DNA from: Acidimicrobiaceae bacterium
Lineage (GTDB): Bacteria > Actinomycetota > Acidimicrobiia > Acidimicrobiales > UBA8190
Direction: 5' to 3'
Assembly (NCBI GenBank): GCA_003151955.1
Contig: PLZB01000006.1
Span: 1 to 49,091, forward strand
Length of the DNA: 49,091 nucleotides
In this document: one piece after another, positions 24,956-33,806 of the stretch
How the letters are laid out: the number at the start of each line of letters is the position of its first letter
Position numbering within the stretch: the first letter of the stretch is position 1
Notes under the pieces: generated by a model
Seen by the model: only the letters and a program-made list of their open reading frames with translations
What the model was told of the DNA's origin: nothing
Databases searched by the model: none
Made by a program: the position numbers and the translations under genes

Positions 24956-27754
24956 CTACCGACCGGCCGGGGCCTTCTTGGCCGGGGCCTTCCTGGCCGG
25001 GGCCTTCTTGGCCGGGGCCTTCCTGGCCGGGGCCTTCCTGGCCGGGGCCTTCTTGGCCGGGGCCTTCCTGGCCGGGGTCTTCCGGGCCGGGGGCCGGAGG
25101 GCCAGGACGGCCTGGGCCGCGGCCAGTCGGGCCACGGGGACCCGGAAGGGGGAGCAGCTCACGTAGTCGAGGCCGGCGGCGGCGAAGACGGCGATCGACT
25201 CCGGGTCGCCGCCGTGCTCGCCGCAGACGCCGATCTTCAGGCCGGGGCGGGTGGAGCGACCCCGTTCGACACCGATTCGGACGAGCTCGCCGACGCCGTC
25301 GGCGTCGACGACCTCGAAGGGGTTGCGCTTGAGGAGGCCCTGGTCGAGGTAGGCGGACATCATCCGGCCCTCGACGTCGTCCCGGGAGAAGCCGAAGGTC
25401 ATCTGGGTGAGGTCGTTGGTCCCGAAGGAGAAGAACTCGGCCTCCTCGGCGATCTCGGCGGCCCGGAGGGCGGCCCGGGGGGTCTCGATCATGGTGCCGA
25501 TGAGGACCTGGAGCTTGCCCCGGGCCGCTCCCCGACCGGCGGCTTTCCGGGCCACCTTGTCGGCGACCTGGGCGGCGACGATGGCGCCCTCGACCCAGGT
25601 CCGGGCCAGGGCGAGCTCCTCCCGGGTGACGGTGAGGGGGATCATGATCTCGACGATGGGACGGCCGCCGAGGGCGACCCGATGGAGGGCGGCCTCCATG
25701 AGGGCCCGGACCTGCATGGCGTAGAGGCCGGGCTTGAGGACGCCGAGGCGGACACCCCGGGTGCCGAGCATGGGGTTGAATTCGTGCCAGTCCTTGGCCG
25801 CGGCGTAGAGGGCCTGCTCCTGGCGGGTGAGGCCCTTGGTGGCCTCCTTGACGGCGAGGGAGGTGATGTCGGGGAGGAACTCGTGGAGGGGGGGGTCGAG
25901 GAGGCGGATGGTGACGGGGAGGCCGTCCATGGCCTCGAGGATCTCGAGGAAGTCGGCCTTCTGGGCCACCCGGAGCTCCTCGAGGGCGGCCTCCTCGTCG
26001 GCGGGGGTGGCGGCCAGGATCATGCGGCGGACGATGGGGAGGCGGTCCTCGGCCAGGAACATGTGCTCGGTCCGGCAGAGGCCGATGCCCTCGGCGCCGA
26101 AGCGGCGGGCGTTGAGGGAGTCGGGGCCGTTGTCGGCGTTGGCCCGGACGCCGAGCTTCCCCTTGCGGATCTGGTCGGCCCAGCCCAGGATGACGTCGAA
26201 CTCGGGGGGAGGCTCGGCCTCGGAGAGGGCGACCTGGCCGACCACGACCTCGCCGGCGCTCCCGTCGAGGGAGAGCCAGTCGCCCTCGGAGACGGTGTTC
26301 CCGCCCACCCGGAAGAGCTTGCCGTCGATCCGGATCTTCTCGGCCCCGACCACGGCGGGCTTGCCCCAGCCCCGGGCCACGACGGCGGCGTGGGAGACGA
26401 GGCCGCCCCGGGCGGTGAGGATGCCCTGGGAGGCCAGCATGCCGTGGACGTCCTCGGGGGAGGTCTCGGAGCGGACGAGGATGACGGGCTCGCCCTTGGC
26501 CGCCGCGGCGGCGGCGTCGTCGGCGGTGAAGTAGGCCCGGCCGACGGCGGCGCCGGGGGAGGCCCCGAGGCCTTTCGTGAGGACGGTGTGGCCGCCGGCG
26601 GCGAACTGGGGGTGGAGCATCTGCTCGAGCTGCTCGCCGGAGACCCGGCCGATGGCCTCCTCCCTGGTGAGCTTGATGGCCCGGTCCTTGGTCATCTCGA
26701 CGGCCATCCGGAGCGCGGCGGTCCCGGTCCGCTTCCCGACCCGGGTCTGGAGCATCCAGAGCTTGCCCTGGTCGATGGTGAATTCGGTGTCGCACATGTC
26801 CCGGTAGTGCTTCTCGAGGCGGACGAAGATGGCGAGGAGCTCGGCGTGGATGGCGGGGAACTTCTTCTTCAGGGCCGAGAGGGGCTCGGTGTTGCGGATG
26901 CCGGCGACGACGTCCTCGCCCTGGGCGTTGACGAGGAAGTCGCCGTACTCGCCCTGGGCCCCGGTGGCGGGGTCCCGGGTGAAGCCGACACCGGTCCCGG
27001 ACTGGTCGTCCCGGTTGCCGAAGACCATGGCCTGGACGTTGACGGCGGTCCCGAGGTCGTGGGGGATCCGCTCGTGGTTCCGGTAGGCGATGGCCCGGGG
27101 GCCGTTCCAGGACCGGAAGACGGCCTCGACGGCACCCCGGAGCTGGTCGGCGGGGTCCTGGGGGAAGGGGGCGCCGGTGTGGCGCTCGACGATCTTCTTG
27201 TAGGCGGCCACGAGGTCCCGGAGGCGGTCGACGGGGATGCCGGCGTCGGTGGCGGCCCCGGACTTCTCCCGGGCCGCCTCGAGGAGGGTGTCGAATTCGT
27301 CGCCGGGGACGTCGAGGACGATCCGGCCGAACATGGCGACGAAGCGACGGTAGGAGTCGAAGGCGAAGCGGGGGTCGCTGGTCTGGGTGGCGAGTCCCTC
27401 GACGGAGTCGTCGTTGAGGCCGAGGTTCAAGACGGTGTCCATCATCCCGGGCATCGAGAACTTGGCCCCGGAGCGGACGCTCACCAGGAGGGGGTCGGTG
27501 GCGTCGCCGAGGCGCTTGCCCATCTTGTCCTCGAGCCGGGTCCGGGCCCGGCGGACCTCACCGGTGAGGCTGTCCGGCCAGCCACCCTCCATGTGGGCCC
27601 GGCAGGCGTCGGTGGAGATGGTGAAGCCGTGGGGGACGGGAAGGCCGAGCACCGAGGTCATTTCGGCCAGGTTGGCCCCCTTCCCTCCGAGGAGGTCCTT
27701 CATCTCCATGGGAGGCCGGCGGTGCTTGTGGTCGAAGTCGAAGACGAACGGCAT
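24956..27754 (-). CDS. ppdK: pyruvate, phosphate dikinase with Lys/Ala/Pro tail
   Basis: 932 residues; interconverts pyruvate, ATP and Pi with PEP, AMP and PPi. The N-terminal ATP-grasp domain has [40 protein letters not shown] and [20 protein letters not shown]. The central swivelling domain carries the catalytic His ([20 protein letters not shown]). The C-terminal TIM barrel has [34 protein letters not shown] and the Cys in [11 protein letters not shown]. After the normal end there are ~45 extra residues of [10 protein letters not shown] pentads, which is unusual. Start ATG 27754 has an AGGAG ribosome site 6 nt upstream; longer frames are non-coding. Confidence 0.95.
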   Translation of the reverse strand: MPFVFDFDHKHRRPPMEMKDLLGGKGANLAEMTSVLGLPVPHGFTISTDACRAHMEGGWPDSLTGEVRRARTRLEDKMGKRLGDATDPLLVSVRSGAKFSMPGMMDTVLNLGLNDDSVEGLATQTSDPRFAFDSYRRFVAMFGRIVLDVPGDEFDTLLEAAREKSGAATDAGIPVDRLRDLVAAYKKIVERHTGAPFPQDPADQLRGAVEAVFRSWNGPRAIAYRNHERIPHDLGTAVNVQAMVFGNRDDQSGTGVGFTRDPATGAQGEYGDFLVNAQGEDVVAGIRNTEPLSALKKKFPAIHAELLAIFVRLEKHYRDMCDTEFTIDQGKLWMLQTRVGKRTGTAALRMAVEMTKDRAIKLTREEAIGRVSGEQLEQMLHPQFAAGGHTVLTKGLGASPGAAVGRAYFTADDAAAAAAKGEPVILVRSETSPEDVHGMLASQGILTARGGLVSHAAVVARGWGKPAVVGAEKIRIDGKLFRVGGNTVSEGDWLSLDGSAGEVVVGQVALSEAEPPPEFDVILGWADQIRKGKLGVRANADNGPDSLNARRFGAEGIGLCRTEHMFLAEDRLPIVRRMILAATPADEEAALEELRVAQKADFLEILEAMDGLPVTIRLLDPPLHEFLPDITSLAVKEATKGLTRQEQALYAAAKDWHEFNPMLGTRGVRLGVLKPGLYAMQVRALMEAALHRVALGGRPIVEIMIPLTVTREELALARTWVEGAIVAAQVADKVARKAAGRGAARGKLQVLIGTMIETPRAALRAAEIAEEAEFFSFGTNDLTQMTFGFSRDDVEGRMMSAYLDQGLLKRNPFEVVDADGVGELVRIGVERGRSTRPGLKIGVCGEHGGDPESIAVFAAAGLDYVSCSPFRVPVARLAAAQAVLALRPPARKTPARKAPAKKAPARKAPARKAPAKKAPARKAPAKKAPAGR
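24963..25092. repeat. 15-bp tandem repeats encoding the PPDK tail
   Basis: About eight copies of a 15-bp unit (plus-strand form GGCCTTCYTGGCCGG) encode PA(K/R)K(A/T) pentads at the C-terminus of PPDK. Copies vary mostly at K/R codons. The array is prone to slippage, so copy number may differ between strains. Confidence 0.85.
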
Positions 27755-27945
27755 GAGATCTCCTGGCCCGGGGGCGGGTGGCGGCACGGAAACGGCAAGC
27801 CCTCGGGCACGGCCCCGTGGGGTGGGCGCGCTCCGAGAGCGTCGTGAGCCTACCTCCCGGGGTGGAGTGCATCCGAACCGGAGGCGGGCGGCCCAACCCC
27901 GGGTGCCGCGCCGGCGGGCAGCCCGGCCCAGGGCCCCACGGGCCT

Positions 27946-28719
27946 TTACCCGAGATGGAGGCGGACCATTTCGACGGCCAGCGATCCGAGCACCTCGAGA
28001 GAGTCCGGCTCGACCCGTCGCCCGCTGGCCTGACTGATCCACCCGGCTGTCCGGACCGCCTGAACGACGAAGAGATCCTCGAGGAACGACGCACACCAGG
28101 ATCCGAGGTCTGACGGAGCTTCGGCGAGCTCGGCGCAGATCGTGAACGTCGGGTCGCCGTCGAGAAGCCGGTACACGTCGAAGGTGTCGCTCATCCGCTT
28201 GTCCGCTGCTCTGGCCCTCCGTGTCGGGATCGACTGAAGCTTGGCGGCCACCAATGCCGCCGGCCGGGCTAGGCGAAGGGGTCGGACGAGAACTGTTTCT
28301 GCAGGGTAGGTCCGCACCAGCCGGAGCTGGACATCTTCGGCGGTGGCTGCCATCCACCAGTGCGCCAACGCGAACATCCGCATCGCGTCGCCATGATCGG
28401 GGAGCCCGTCGACGTCGAGAACGGCAGCAACGTCAATCGCGTCGATCTTCGTGCCGTCCGATAACCGCACCCCGCTCGCCGTCGCCTCCGCCGCCACCGT
28501 GAGCAGCACTGCCTTCGCGTTCGGAACCGCATCGCGAACCAAGGTGTCGATGTCGGCGGTGGCGCGATGAGCGACCGCCAGCCGGGCCATCACGGCGAGC
28601 CCTCCGATCAACGTCCAGTCGGCGAGACCCGATTCGTCGACCGCCTCCAAACCCCGGAACAGCCGCTCCATCGTCCCGTCGGCATCTGCCGTCAGGCACA
28701 CCTCCGGCCTACCAGACAC
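27946..28719 (-). CDS. AbiEii-like nucleotidyltransferase toxin (module B)
   Basis: 257 residues from GTG 28719, overlapping the antitoxin stop by 11 nt exactly as in module A. Nucleotidyltransferase motifs: Gly39-Gly40 in WTLIGGLAVMARL, HRATADIDTL with Asp56/Asp58, and a third acidic site in GTKIDAIDVA. The downstream Lys (AALVAAKLQSIPTRR) and the Lys...Asp element (ADKRMSDTFDVYRLL) are present. Catalytic positions are numbered identically to the module A toxin, which supports both starts. The internal ATG at codon 17 is an alternative. The gene precedes ppdK in the same direction but has its own promoter via the antitoxin. Confidence 0.75.
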   Translation of the reverse strand: MSGRPEVCLTADADGTMERLFRGLEAVDESGLADWTLIGGLAVMARLAVAHRATADIDTLVRDAVPNAKAVLLTVAAEATASGVRLSDGTKIDAIDVAAVLDVDGLPDHGDAMRMFALAHWWMAATAEDVQLRLVRTYPAETVLVRPLRLARPAALVAAKLQSIPTRRARAADKRMSDTFDVYRLLDGDPTFTICAELAEAPSDLGSWCASFLEDLFVVQAVRTAGWISQASGRRVEPDSLEVLGSLAVEMVRLHLG

Positions 28720-29773
28720 GGCGCCAGCCCTCTGGAGGATCGAAATCCTCAACGACTTCCCGCCCCCGCGGGTCCAAAGCCAGATCCAACGCCGAAACCA
28801 CCGGCTGCACCGCTGGCCACTCTGTGTTCGCCAACTGGCGGCCGGCCAGATCGACACGATTCCGGGTCAGCCAAGTCGTCGGCGCCGCCGCCACCGTGCA
28901 GGCGGGCTCGACCCCCTCTCCCACCTGGCCGAACAGCCGGGCCGCGACCCGGACGGTCCGCTCGTCCGGTACGAAGAAGTCCGGAGGATGACCTCCGGAC
29001 ACCGGCGCCCTCGCCCCCCACGCCGCGGCCGCCACGGGCCCCCGCAACGCCCAGCCCGCCGACCCTTCCGGCTCGTGGAACCCGAGATTGAGCATGCCTG
29101 TATGCGACGAGCCCGGATGGGGACAGCCCGCCAGCCCGACCGGGCTGACCATCTCCCCCCACACTCCCGCCAGGGCCCAGAAGAGCTCCGGGACCAAAGG
29201 CGCCCCCTCGCCGTCGACCAGCCCCGACCTCCGAAGACCCAGAAGCGCCGCCGAGACGGTGCTGGGGGAACGCTCCAACCGCCGGGCCGCAACCCGAACC
29301 CCGACCGGGCCGCCCTCCATCAACAATGCGAGGGCGACCTCCCGGCTCGTCGCATTGCCCAACGGCGCCTTCGCAGGCAGCTCCACCAGCAACCCCGGCA
29401 CCGGACTGTCGATCATCAGCTGATCCGTCCAAAGGCGCAGATGGCCCGACCGGTCCAACCACGACCAACCAGCCTCCTTCAGCAACTCCCGCACCGCTGG
29501 CATCAACGAATCGGCCACCAACACCACGACCGGATCACCCACGCCGCCCGCTGGCAGCCCATCCGCCGAAACCAGCGCCGACACGGCCGACGGCGTCGGC
29601 CGCACCGCCGTCGTCACCCGAATCGGGACACGAACCCCACCGGCCGACACCACGACGGCATCCACACCATGGCGAACCTCGCCACCAATCTCCACGTCGA
29701 AGACAGGCGCCAACTCACGCAACGCCTCTTTGAGGTCGACGGCTGCATCCGCCACTGCAATCCCTCGCACCAT
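28709..29773 (-). CDS. AbiEi-like type IV antitoxin / autorepressor (module B)
   Basis: 354 residues, homologous along its length to the module A antitoxin. Matching blocks include VVVLVADSLMPAVRELLKEA with WSWLDRSGHLRLW, then TSREVALALLMEG, RSPSTVSAALLGLRRSGLV (winged helix), PELFWALAGVWGE, HPPDFFVPDERTVRVAARLF and VVSALDLALDPRGREVVEDF ending in WRRVW. The N-terminal strand that carries E-x-K in module A reads VPIRVTTAV here, so that nuclease-like motif is lost. ATG 29773 has TAGAGT 6 nt upstream, within reach of a 29-bp palindrome. Confidence 0.75.
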   Translation of the reverse strand: MVRGIAVADAAVDLKEALRELAPVFDVEIGGEVRHGVDAVVVSAGGVRVPIRVTTAVRPTPSAVSALVSADGLPAGGVGDPVVVLVADSLMPAVRELLKEAGWSWLDRSGHLRLWTDQLMIDSPVPGLLVELPAKAPLGNATSREVALALLMEGGPVGVRVAARRLERSPSTVSAALLGLRRSGLVDGEGAPLVPELFWALAGVWGEMVSPVGLAGCPHPGSSHTGMLNLGFHEPEGSAGWALRGPVAAAAWGARAPVSGGHPPDFFVPDERTVRVAARLFGQVGEGVEPACTVAAAPTTWLTRNRVDLAGRQLANTEWPAVQPVVSALDLALDPRGREVVEDFDPPEGWRRVW

Positions 29774-29779
29774 GGCACC

Positions 29780-29785
29780 ACTCTA
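29780..29785 (-). promoter_or_regulatory. -10 box of AbiE-like module B
   Basis: TAGAGT (minus strand) is 6 nt upstream of ATG 29773; leaderless transcription is likely. Confidence 0.6.
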
Positions 29786-29791
29786 GCTGCG

Positions 29792-29820
29792 TTCGGTGTT
29801 CGGTTCAACCGAACACCGAA
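29792..29820. promoter_or_regulatory. palindromic operator of AbiE-like module B
   Basis: Perfect 14-bp inverted repeat around a single C: TTCGGTGTTCGGTT (29792-29805) and AACCGAACACCGAA (29807-29820). It contains the same CGGTGTTCG/CGAACACCG half-sites as the module A operator, with 7-bp rather than 8-bp spacing. It lies just upstream of the -10 box. Confidence 0.75.
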
Positions 29821-29894
29821 CATCGCATCCATGGCCATGACACCGGTCCGTGTGGAGCGTTCGGCCGCGTCCAGCTGTAGTGCAGGGCGCCGCC

Positions 29895-31250
29895 TCAGCG
29901 GCCGAGACGCCCCCGGATCTCGGCCACCAGGGAGTCGATGGGGACACGGACCTGCTCGGTGGTGTCCCGGTCCCGGACGGTCACGGCCCGGTCCTCCAAG
30001 GTGTCGAAGTCGACGGTGACGCAGTAGGGGGTCCCGACCTCGTCCTGGCGGCGGTAGCGCTTCCCGATGGACTGGGTGGTGTCGTAGTCGCACATGCAGA
30101 CGGGCTGGAGGAGTCCGAGGACCTCGAGGGCGGTCGGCTCGAGGGTGTCCTTCTTCGAGAGGGGGAGGACGGCTACCTGGTAGGGGGCGAGGCGGGGGTC
30201 GAGGCGGAGGACGGAGCGGGCCTCGCCGCCGACCTCGTCCTCGTGGTAGGCGGCCAGGAGGAAGGCCATCATGGTCCGGGTGGCCCCGGCGGCCGGCTCG
30301 ATGACGTGGGGGACGTAGCGCTCCCCGGTGGCCTGGTCGAAGTACTCGAGCTTCTCCCCCGAGGCCTCGGCGTGGGCCGTCAGGTCGAAGTTTCCCCGGT
30401 TGGCGATCCCCTCGAGCTCGTCCCAACCCCAGGGGAAGAGGAACTCGACGTCGGCGGTGCCCGAGGAGTAGTGGGAGAGCTCGTCGGTGGCGTGGTGGCG
30501 GAGGCGGAGCTTCTCCTCGGGGATGCCGAGGTCGAGGTACCAGTTGAACCGTTCGGTCAGCCAGTACCGGAACCAGTGGTCGGCCTCGTCGGGGGGGACG
30601 AAGTACTCCATCTCCATCTGCTCGAACTCCCGGGTCCGGAAGACGAAGTTCTGGGGGGTGATCTCGTTGCGGAAGGACTTCCCGACCTGGGCGATCCCGA
30701 AGGGGGGCTTCTTGCGGGAGGTCTGGAGGACGTTGGCGAAGTTGACGAACATCCCCTGGGCCGTTTCGGGGCGGAGGTAGGCGACGGTGGCGTCCTCCTC
30801 GACGGGGCCGGCGAAGGTCTTGAACATGAGGTTGAAGGCCCGGGGCTCGGTGAGGTCCGCAGAGCCGCAGTTGGGGCAGGAGTCGCCGATCTTGTCGGCC
30901 CGCCAGCGCTCGTGGCAGTTCCTGCAATCGACGAGGGGGTCGGTGAAGTTGGCCAGATGGCCGGAGGCCTCCCAGATCCGGGGGGCGGAGAGGATGGCGG
31001 CGTCGAGGCCGAGGACGTCGTGGCGGAGCTGGACCATGGACCGCCACCAGGCGTCCTTCACGTTGCGGAGGAGGAGGACGCCGAGGGGGCCGTAGTCGTA
31101 GGTGGAGCGGAAGCCGCCGTAGATGTCGGCCGAGGGGAAGATGAAGCCCCGGCGCTTGGCCAGGTTGACGATCCGCTCCATGAGGTCGGCGGGGTCGCCC
31201 GTGGGCTCCGCCTCGGTCGTCTGGTCCCCGGTCCCTGCCTCCTCGGTCAT
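29895..31250 (-). CDS. glyS: glycyl-tRNA synthetase (single-chain, alpha2 type)
   Basis: 451 residues; charges tRNA-Gly. Class II core features: FIFPSADIYGGFRSTYDYGP, a zinc-like CRNC...CPNC pair (LVDCRNCHERW, SCPNCGSADL), YLRPETAQGMFVNFANVLQT, FRNEITPQNFVFRTREFEQM (motif 2) and VIEPAAGATRTMMAFLLAAY (motif 3). The C-terminal anticodon-binding domain has QVAVLPLSKKDTLEP and RYRRQDEVGTPYCVTVDFD. ATG 31250 is chosen; TAACCT (31258-31263) lies 7 nt upstream. The longer frame to 31571 runs over the module C promoter and is non-coding. AbiE-like modules lie on both sides. Confidence 0.95.
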   Translation of the reverse strand: MTEEAGTGDQTTEAEPTGDPADLMERIVNLAKRRGFIFPSADIYGGFRSTYDYGPLGVLLLRNVKDAWWRSMVQLRHDVLGLDAAILSAPRIWEASGHLANFTDPLVDCRNCHERWRADKIGDSCPNCGSADLTEPRAFNLMFKTFAGPVEEDATVAYLRPETAQGMFVNFANVLQTSRKKPPFGIAQVGKSFRNEITPQNFVFRTREFEQMEMEYFVPPDEADHWFRYWLTERFNWYLDLGIPEEKLRLRHHATDELSHYSSGTADVEFLFPWGWDELEGIANRGNFDLTAHAEASGEKLEYFDQATGERYVPHVIEPAAGATRTMMAFLLAAYHEDEVGGEARSVLRLDPRLAPYQVAVLPLSKKDTLEPTALEVLGLLQPVCMCDYDTTQSIGKRYRRQDEVGTPYCVTVDFDTLEDRAVTVRDRDTTEQVRVPIDSLVAEIRGRLGR

Positions 31251-31350
31251 GGGGCGCAGGTTACCGGCTCGGTCCGCCTCCTCAGGATGGGGCGTCCCGG
31301 GCGGACGGTTCGCGGGGCCTCGACCGGTCCCGACGAAGTCCCCCTCCTGG

Positions 31351-31356
31351 TAAACT
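31351..31356 (+). promoter_or_regulatory. -10 box of AbiE-like module C
   Basis: TAAACT lies 7 nt upstream of GTG 31364. No strong palindrome was found around it, unlike modules A, B and D. Confidence 0.5.
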
Positions 31357-31363
31357 GAACGAT

Positions 31364-32071
31364 GTGGACACCATGACGACCGGGGAGCTGGCGGCGGAGC
31401 TGGGCACCTCGATCCCGAGGATCCGCCGGGCCCTCGTGAAGCTCGGGCTCGACCCGGAACGGACCCCGGGCGGCCATCTCCGGCTCGACGCCCGGGAGGC
31501 GGCCTCGGTCCGGTCCCTCCTCGGCTCGTCTGGTCCCGTCGCCGGCCTGGACCGGGTGGAGACGATGGCACTGGCGGCCTTGGCCCGCCATCCGCTGGGA
31601 CTCGTGTCGGCCCGAGCCGTGGCGCGGGTGGCCGGAATCAGTCCGACCTCGGCTTCGAAGGCCCTGGCGCGGCTGCTCGACATCGGGTTGGTGGAGCACT
31701 CGGATCGGATGGTTGCCGAAGGACGGGTCAGGACGATCTCGGTGTGGGAGGTGCGCACCACCTCGGAGGCATGGCGTCGTGTCGCAACTGAGATCGCCCG
31801 GGTGCGACTACCCGAGCGGACCGGACCTCCCCCTCGGCCACGGCGCCTTCCGCCCAGGCTCGGTCACCTGTTCTGGAGCGTTCCGCACCCCGAGGACATC
31901 GACGTGGGGACCCAGGGGGAGTTCGTCGCCTACCGGCTGCTCAGCAGCAACGATCCCCAGGCCCTGGCCTGGGCCGCGACCAACCTGCCCCCATCGGCGT
32001 TGCGTGGGGCAACGAGGTTCCGGGGCATGGACGACAGGACGAGAGCTCTGGCGGAGAACCTGGCCCGATGA
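31364..32071 (+). CDS. AbiEi-like HTH antitoxin (module C)
   Basis: 235 residues from GTG 31364. An N-terminal excisionase/MerR-like HTH (TTGELAAELGTSIPRIRRAL, ending GGHLRLD) precedes a winged helix at ~65-125 (LARHPLGLVSARAVARVAGI, SASKALARLLDIGLVE). The C-terminal part includes LGHLFWSVPHPEDIDVGTQG and EFVAYRLLSSNDPQALAWAA, which looks like a toxin-binding region. It is unlike the antitoxins of A and B, so this is a different antitoxin family paired with the same toxin class. It overlaps the toxin gene by 4 nt (ATGA). Confidence 0.7.
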   Translation: MDTMTTGELAAELGTSIPRIRRALVKLGLDPERTPGGHLRLDAREAASVRSLLGSSGPVAGLDRVETMALAALARHPLGLVSARAVARVAGISPTSASKALARLLDIGLVEHSDRMVAEGRVRTISVWEVRTTSEAWRRVATEIARVRLPERTGPPPRPRRLPPRLGHLFWSVPHPEDIDVGTQGEFVAYRLLSSNDPQALAWAATNLPPSALRGATRFRGMDDRTRALAENLAR

Positions 32072-32721
32072 CCCTCCCAGAGCAGCTCCTCACCGTCTTG
32101 CCACCGGCGACGGCCCGGGCCTGGGAGCGGATCGCTCCGTTGGCGCCGTCATCCTCGTACCTCGTCGGCGGCACGGCCCTGGCCGTCCACCTGTATCACC
32201 GGGAGAGCCGGGATCTCGACTTCTTCCTCTCAGCGCCAACTGATCTCTACACCCTCGCCGACCGCCTTGCCGGCATCGGATCGTTCGTCGCCTCGAGGCT
32301 GACAGACACCACCTTGAACGGGGTGCTCGACGACGCCAAGGTCCAGTTCCTCTTGGCCGACAACCAGCGGATCCTGGAGCCCCTGACCGAGGTGGCCGGC
32401 ATCGCCGTGGCCGGCATCGGGGATCTCCTGGCCACCAAGCTAAAGGTGCTCGCCGACCGGGGCGAGTTGCGGGACTACTTCGACATCATGGTGGTCGAGC
32501 AGCAGGCGGGTCGGACCGTCGAGGAGGGCCTGACCCTCTTCGTCGCCCGTTACCGGCCGGCCGTTCCCGACGATGCGATCACCGTCATCGTCCGGGCCCT
32601 GGGTTCCTTCGTCGACGTGAACGACGATCCCGAGCTTCCCATTTCTCGCCAGGAGATCGAGCGGTACTGGAGGCGTCGCCAGAAGGAGATCGTCGGTCAC
32701 CTCAACCGGTACGGTCCTTAG
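32068..32721 (+). CDS. AbiEii-family nucleotidyltransferase toxin (module C)
   Basis: 217 residues, the compact form of PF08843. SSSYLVGGTALAVHLYHRES leads to RDLDFFL (Asp49 and Asp51). The Lys motif and Asp element follow as IGDLLATKLKVLADRGELRD and YFDIMVVEQQ. A C-terminal helix ends YWRRRQKEIVGHLNRYG. Start ATG 32068 overlaps the antitoxin stop. The 3' 280 nt are also read in antisense by an extended hemW frame. Family members block translation, in some cases by modifying tRNA ends. Confidence 0.8.
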   Translation: MTLPEQLLTVLPPATARAWERIAPLAPSSSYLVGGTALAVHLYHRESRDLDFFLSAPTDLYTLADRLAGIGSFVASRLTDTTLNGVLDDAKVQFLLADNQRILEPLTEVAGIAVAGIGDLLATKLKVLADRGELRDYFDIMVVEQQAGRTVEEGLTLFVARYRPAVPDDAITVIVRALGSFVDVNDDPELPISRQEIERYWRRRQKEIVGHLNRYGP

Positions 32722-33801
32722 GAGGGCGGTCGGATCCAGCCGGGTGGTGACCTCGTTGGCCAGGAGCCGGCCCCTGACGGTGAGGACGGCCCGGCCGGCG
32801 CGACGCTCGACGAGGCCCTCGAGCTCGGGGAGGTCGGGGAGGCTCTCCTCCGGGATCCCGTCGGCGGTCCGTAGGGCCAGGGCCAGCCCCTCGAAGCGGC
32901 GTTGGTCGTCGGTGAGAAGCTCCTCGGCGGCCATGGTGGGGTGTCCGGCGGTGACCGCGGCGATGTAGCGCTCCGGGGTCCGGAGATTCCACCACCGCCG
33001 GCCGGCCCGGTGGGAGTGGGCGGCGCAGCCGATGCCCCGGTAGTCCCCCTGGTCCCAGTAGAGCCGGTTGTGCCGGCACTCGTGACCGGGCCGGGCCCAG
33101 TTGGAGACCTCGTACCAGCGGTAGCCGGCCCCGGTCAGGATCCGGTCGGCCTCCTCGTAGCGGCCGGCCAGGGTGTCCTCGTCGGGGTGGCGGGCCGGGT
33201 CGAGGGCCAGGGGGGTCCCCGGCTCGACGGTGAGGGCGTAGGCGCTGACGTGGGGGGGTGCCGGCTCGAGGGCCAGGGCGGACTCCAGGGTGCCCCGCCA
33301 GTCCCCGTCGGTCTCGCCGGCGCCGCCGAAGATGAGGTCGACGTTGACGGAGTCGAAGCCGGCCTCGCCGGCCAGGGAGACGGCGGTGGCGACCGAGGCC
33401 GGGTCGTGGCGCCGTCCCAGGCCGGCCAGGACGTGGGGGACCATGGACTGGACCCCGAAGGAGACCCGGGTGACCCCGGCCTCGCGCCAGCTGGCGAACC
33501 GGTCGGCGGCGGCGTCCTCGGGGTTGCACTCCACGGTGACCTCGGCGCCGGTCCGCCGGGGGACGGCCTCGAGGATGGCGGCCAGGAGATCGGGGGGGAG
33601 CCTGGAGGGGGTCCCCCCACCGAAGAAGACGGAGCTGGCCGGGGCCATCCGCTCGTCGGTCCGGGCCCGGGCCAGCTCGGTCCGGCAGGCCTCGACGTAG
33701 GCCTCCATGAGCTCGTCCCGGTCGGTCCAGGTGGCGAAAGCGCAGTAGTCGCACCTCGAGGCGCAGAAGGGGATGTGGACGTAGACGCCGAAGTCCCGCA
33801 C
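32440..33801 (-). CDS. hemW: HemW-type radical SAM heme chaperone, C-terminally extended
   Basis: Radical SAM protein formerly called coproporphyrinogen III oxidase-like, believed to deliver heme. The N-terminus reads FGVYVHIPFCASRCDYCAF, with the CxxxCxxC 4Fe-4S motif. Then come VFFGGGTPSRLP, VTVECNPEDA, RVSFGVQSM, VNVDLIFGG and the HemW block YEVSNWARPGHECRHNRLYW. Homology to the family ends near RGRLLANEVTTRL (about 32740). The frame then continues ~95 codons antisense to the module C toxin and stops only at 32440, so the native stop seems to have been lost. GTG 33801 is the start, 5 nt after the recO stop. Confidence 0.88.
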   Translation of the reverse strand: MRDFGVYVHIPFCASRCDYCAFATWTDRDELMEAYVEACRTELARARTDERMAPASSVFFGGGTPSRLPPDLLAAILEAVPRRTGAEVTVECNPEDAAADRFASWREAGVTRVSFGVQSMVPHVLAGLGRRHDPASVATAVSLAGEAGFDSVNVDLIFGGAGETDGDWRGTLESALALEPAPPHVSAYALTVEPGTPLALDPARHPDEDTLAGRYEEADRILTGAGYRWYEVSNWARPGHECRHNRLYWDQGDYRGIGCAAHSHRAGRRWWNLRTPERYIAAVTAGHPTMAAEELLTDDQRRFEGLALALRTADGIPEESLPDLPELEGLVERRAGRAVLTVRGRLLANEVTTRLDPTALLRTVPVEVTDDLLLATPPVPLDLLARNGKLGIVVHVDEGTQGPDDDGDRIVGNGRPVTGDEEGQALLDGPTRLLLDHHDVEVVPQLAPVGEHL

Positions 33802-33806
33802 GGCCG

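Noticed and set aside
24963..25092. Regular short repeats considered as a CRISPR or minisatellite array
   Set aside because: There are no unique spacers; the 15-bp units are in frame and encode the PPDK tail.
23330..27847. Very long plus-strand open frame of 1505 codons
   Set aside because: It is antisense to dnaG and ppdK, which have full family motifs. The frame is open only because strong C/G codon bias removes stops; its protein is Gly/Asp/Glu/Val-rich with no domain.
31251..31571. N-terminal extension of glycyl-tRNA synthetase to 31571
   Set aside because: It would cross the module C promoter and start. The conserved enzyme begins after 31250, where a -10 box lies 7 nt upstream.
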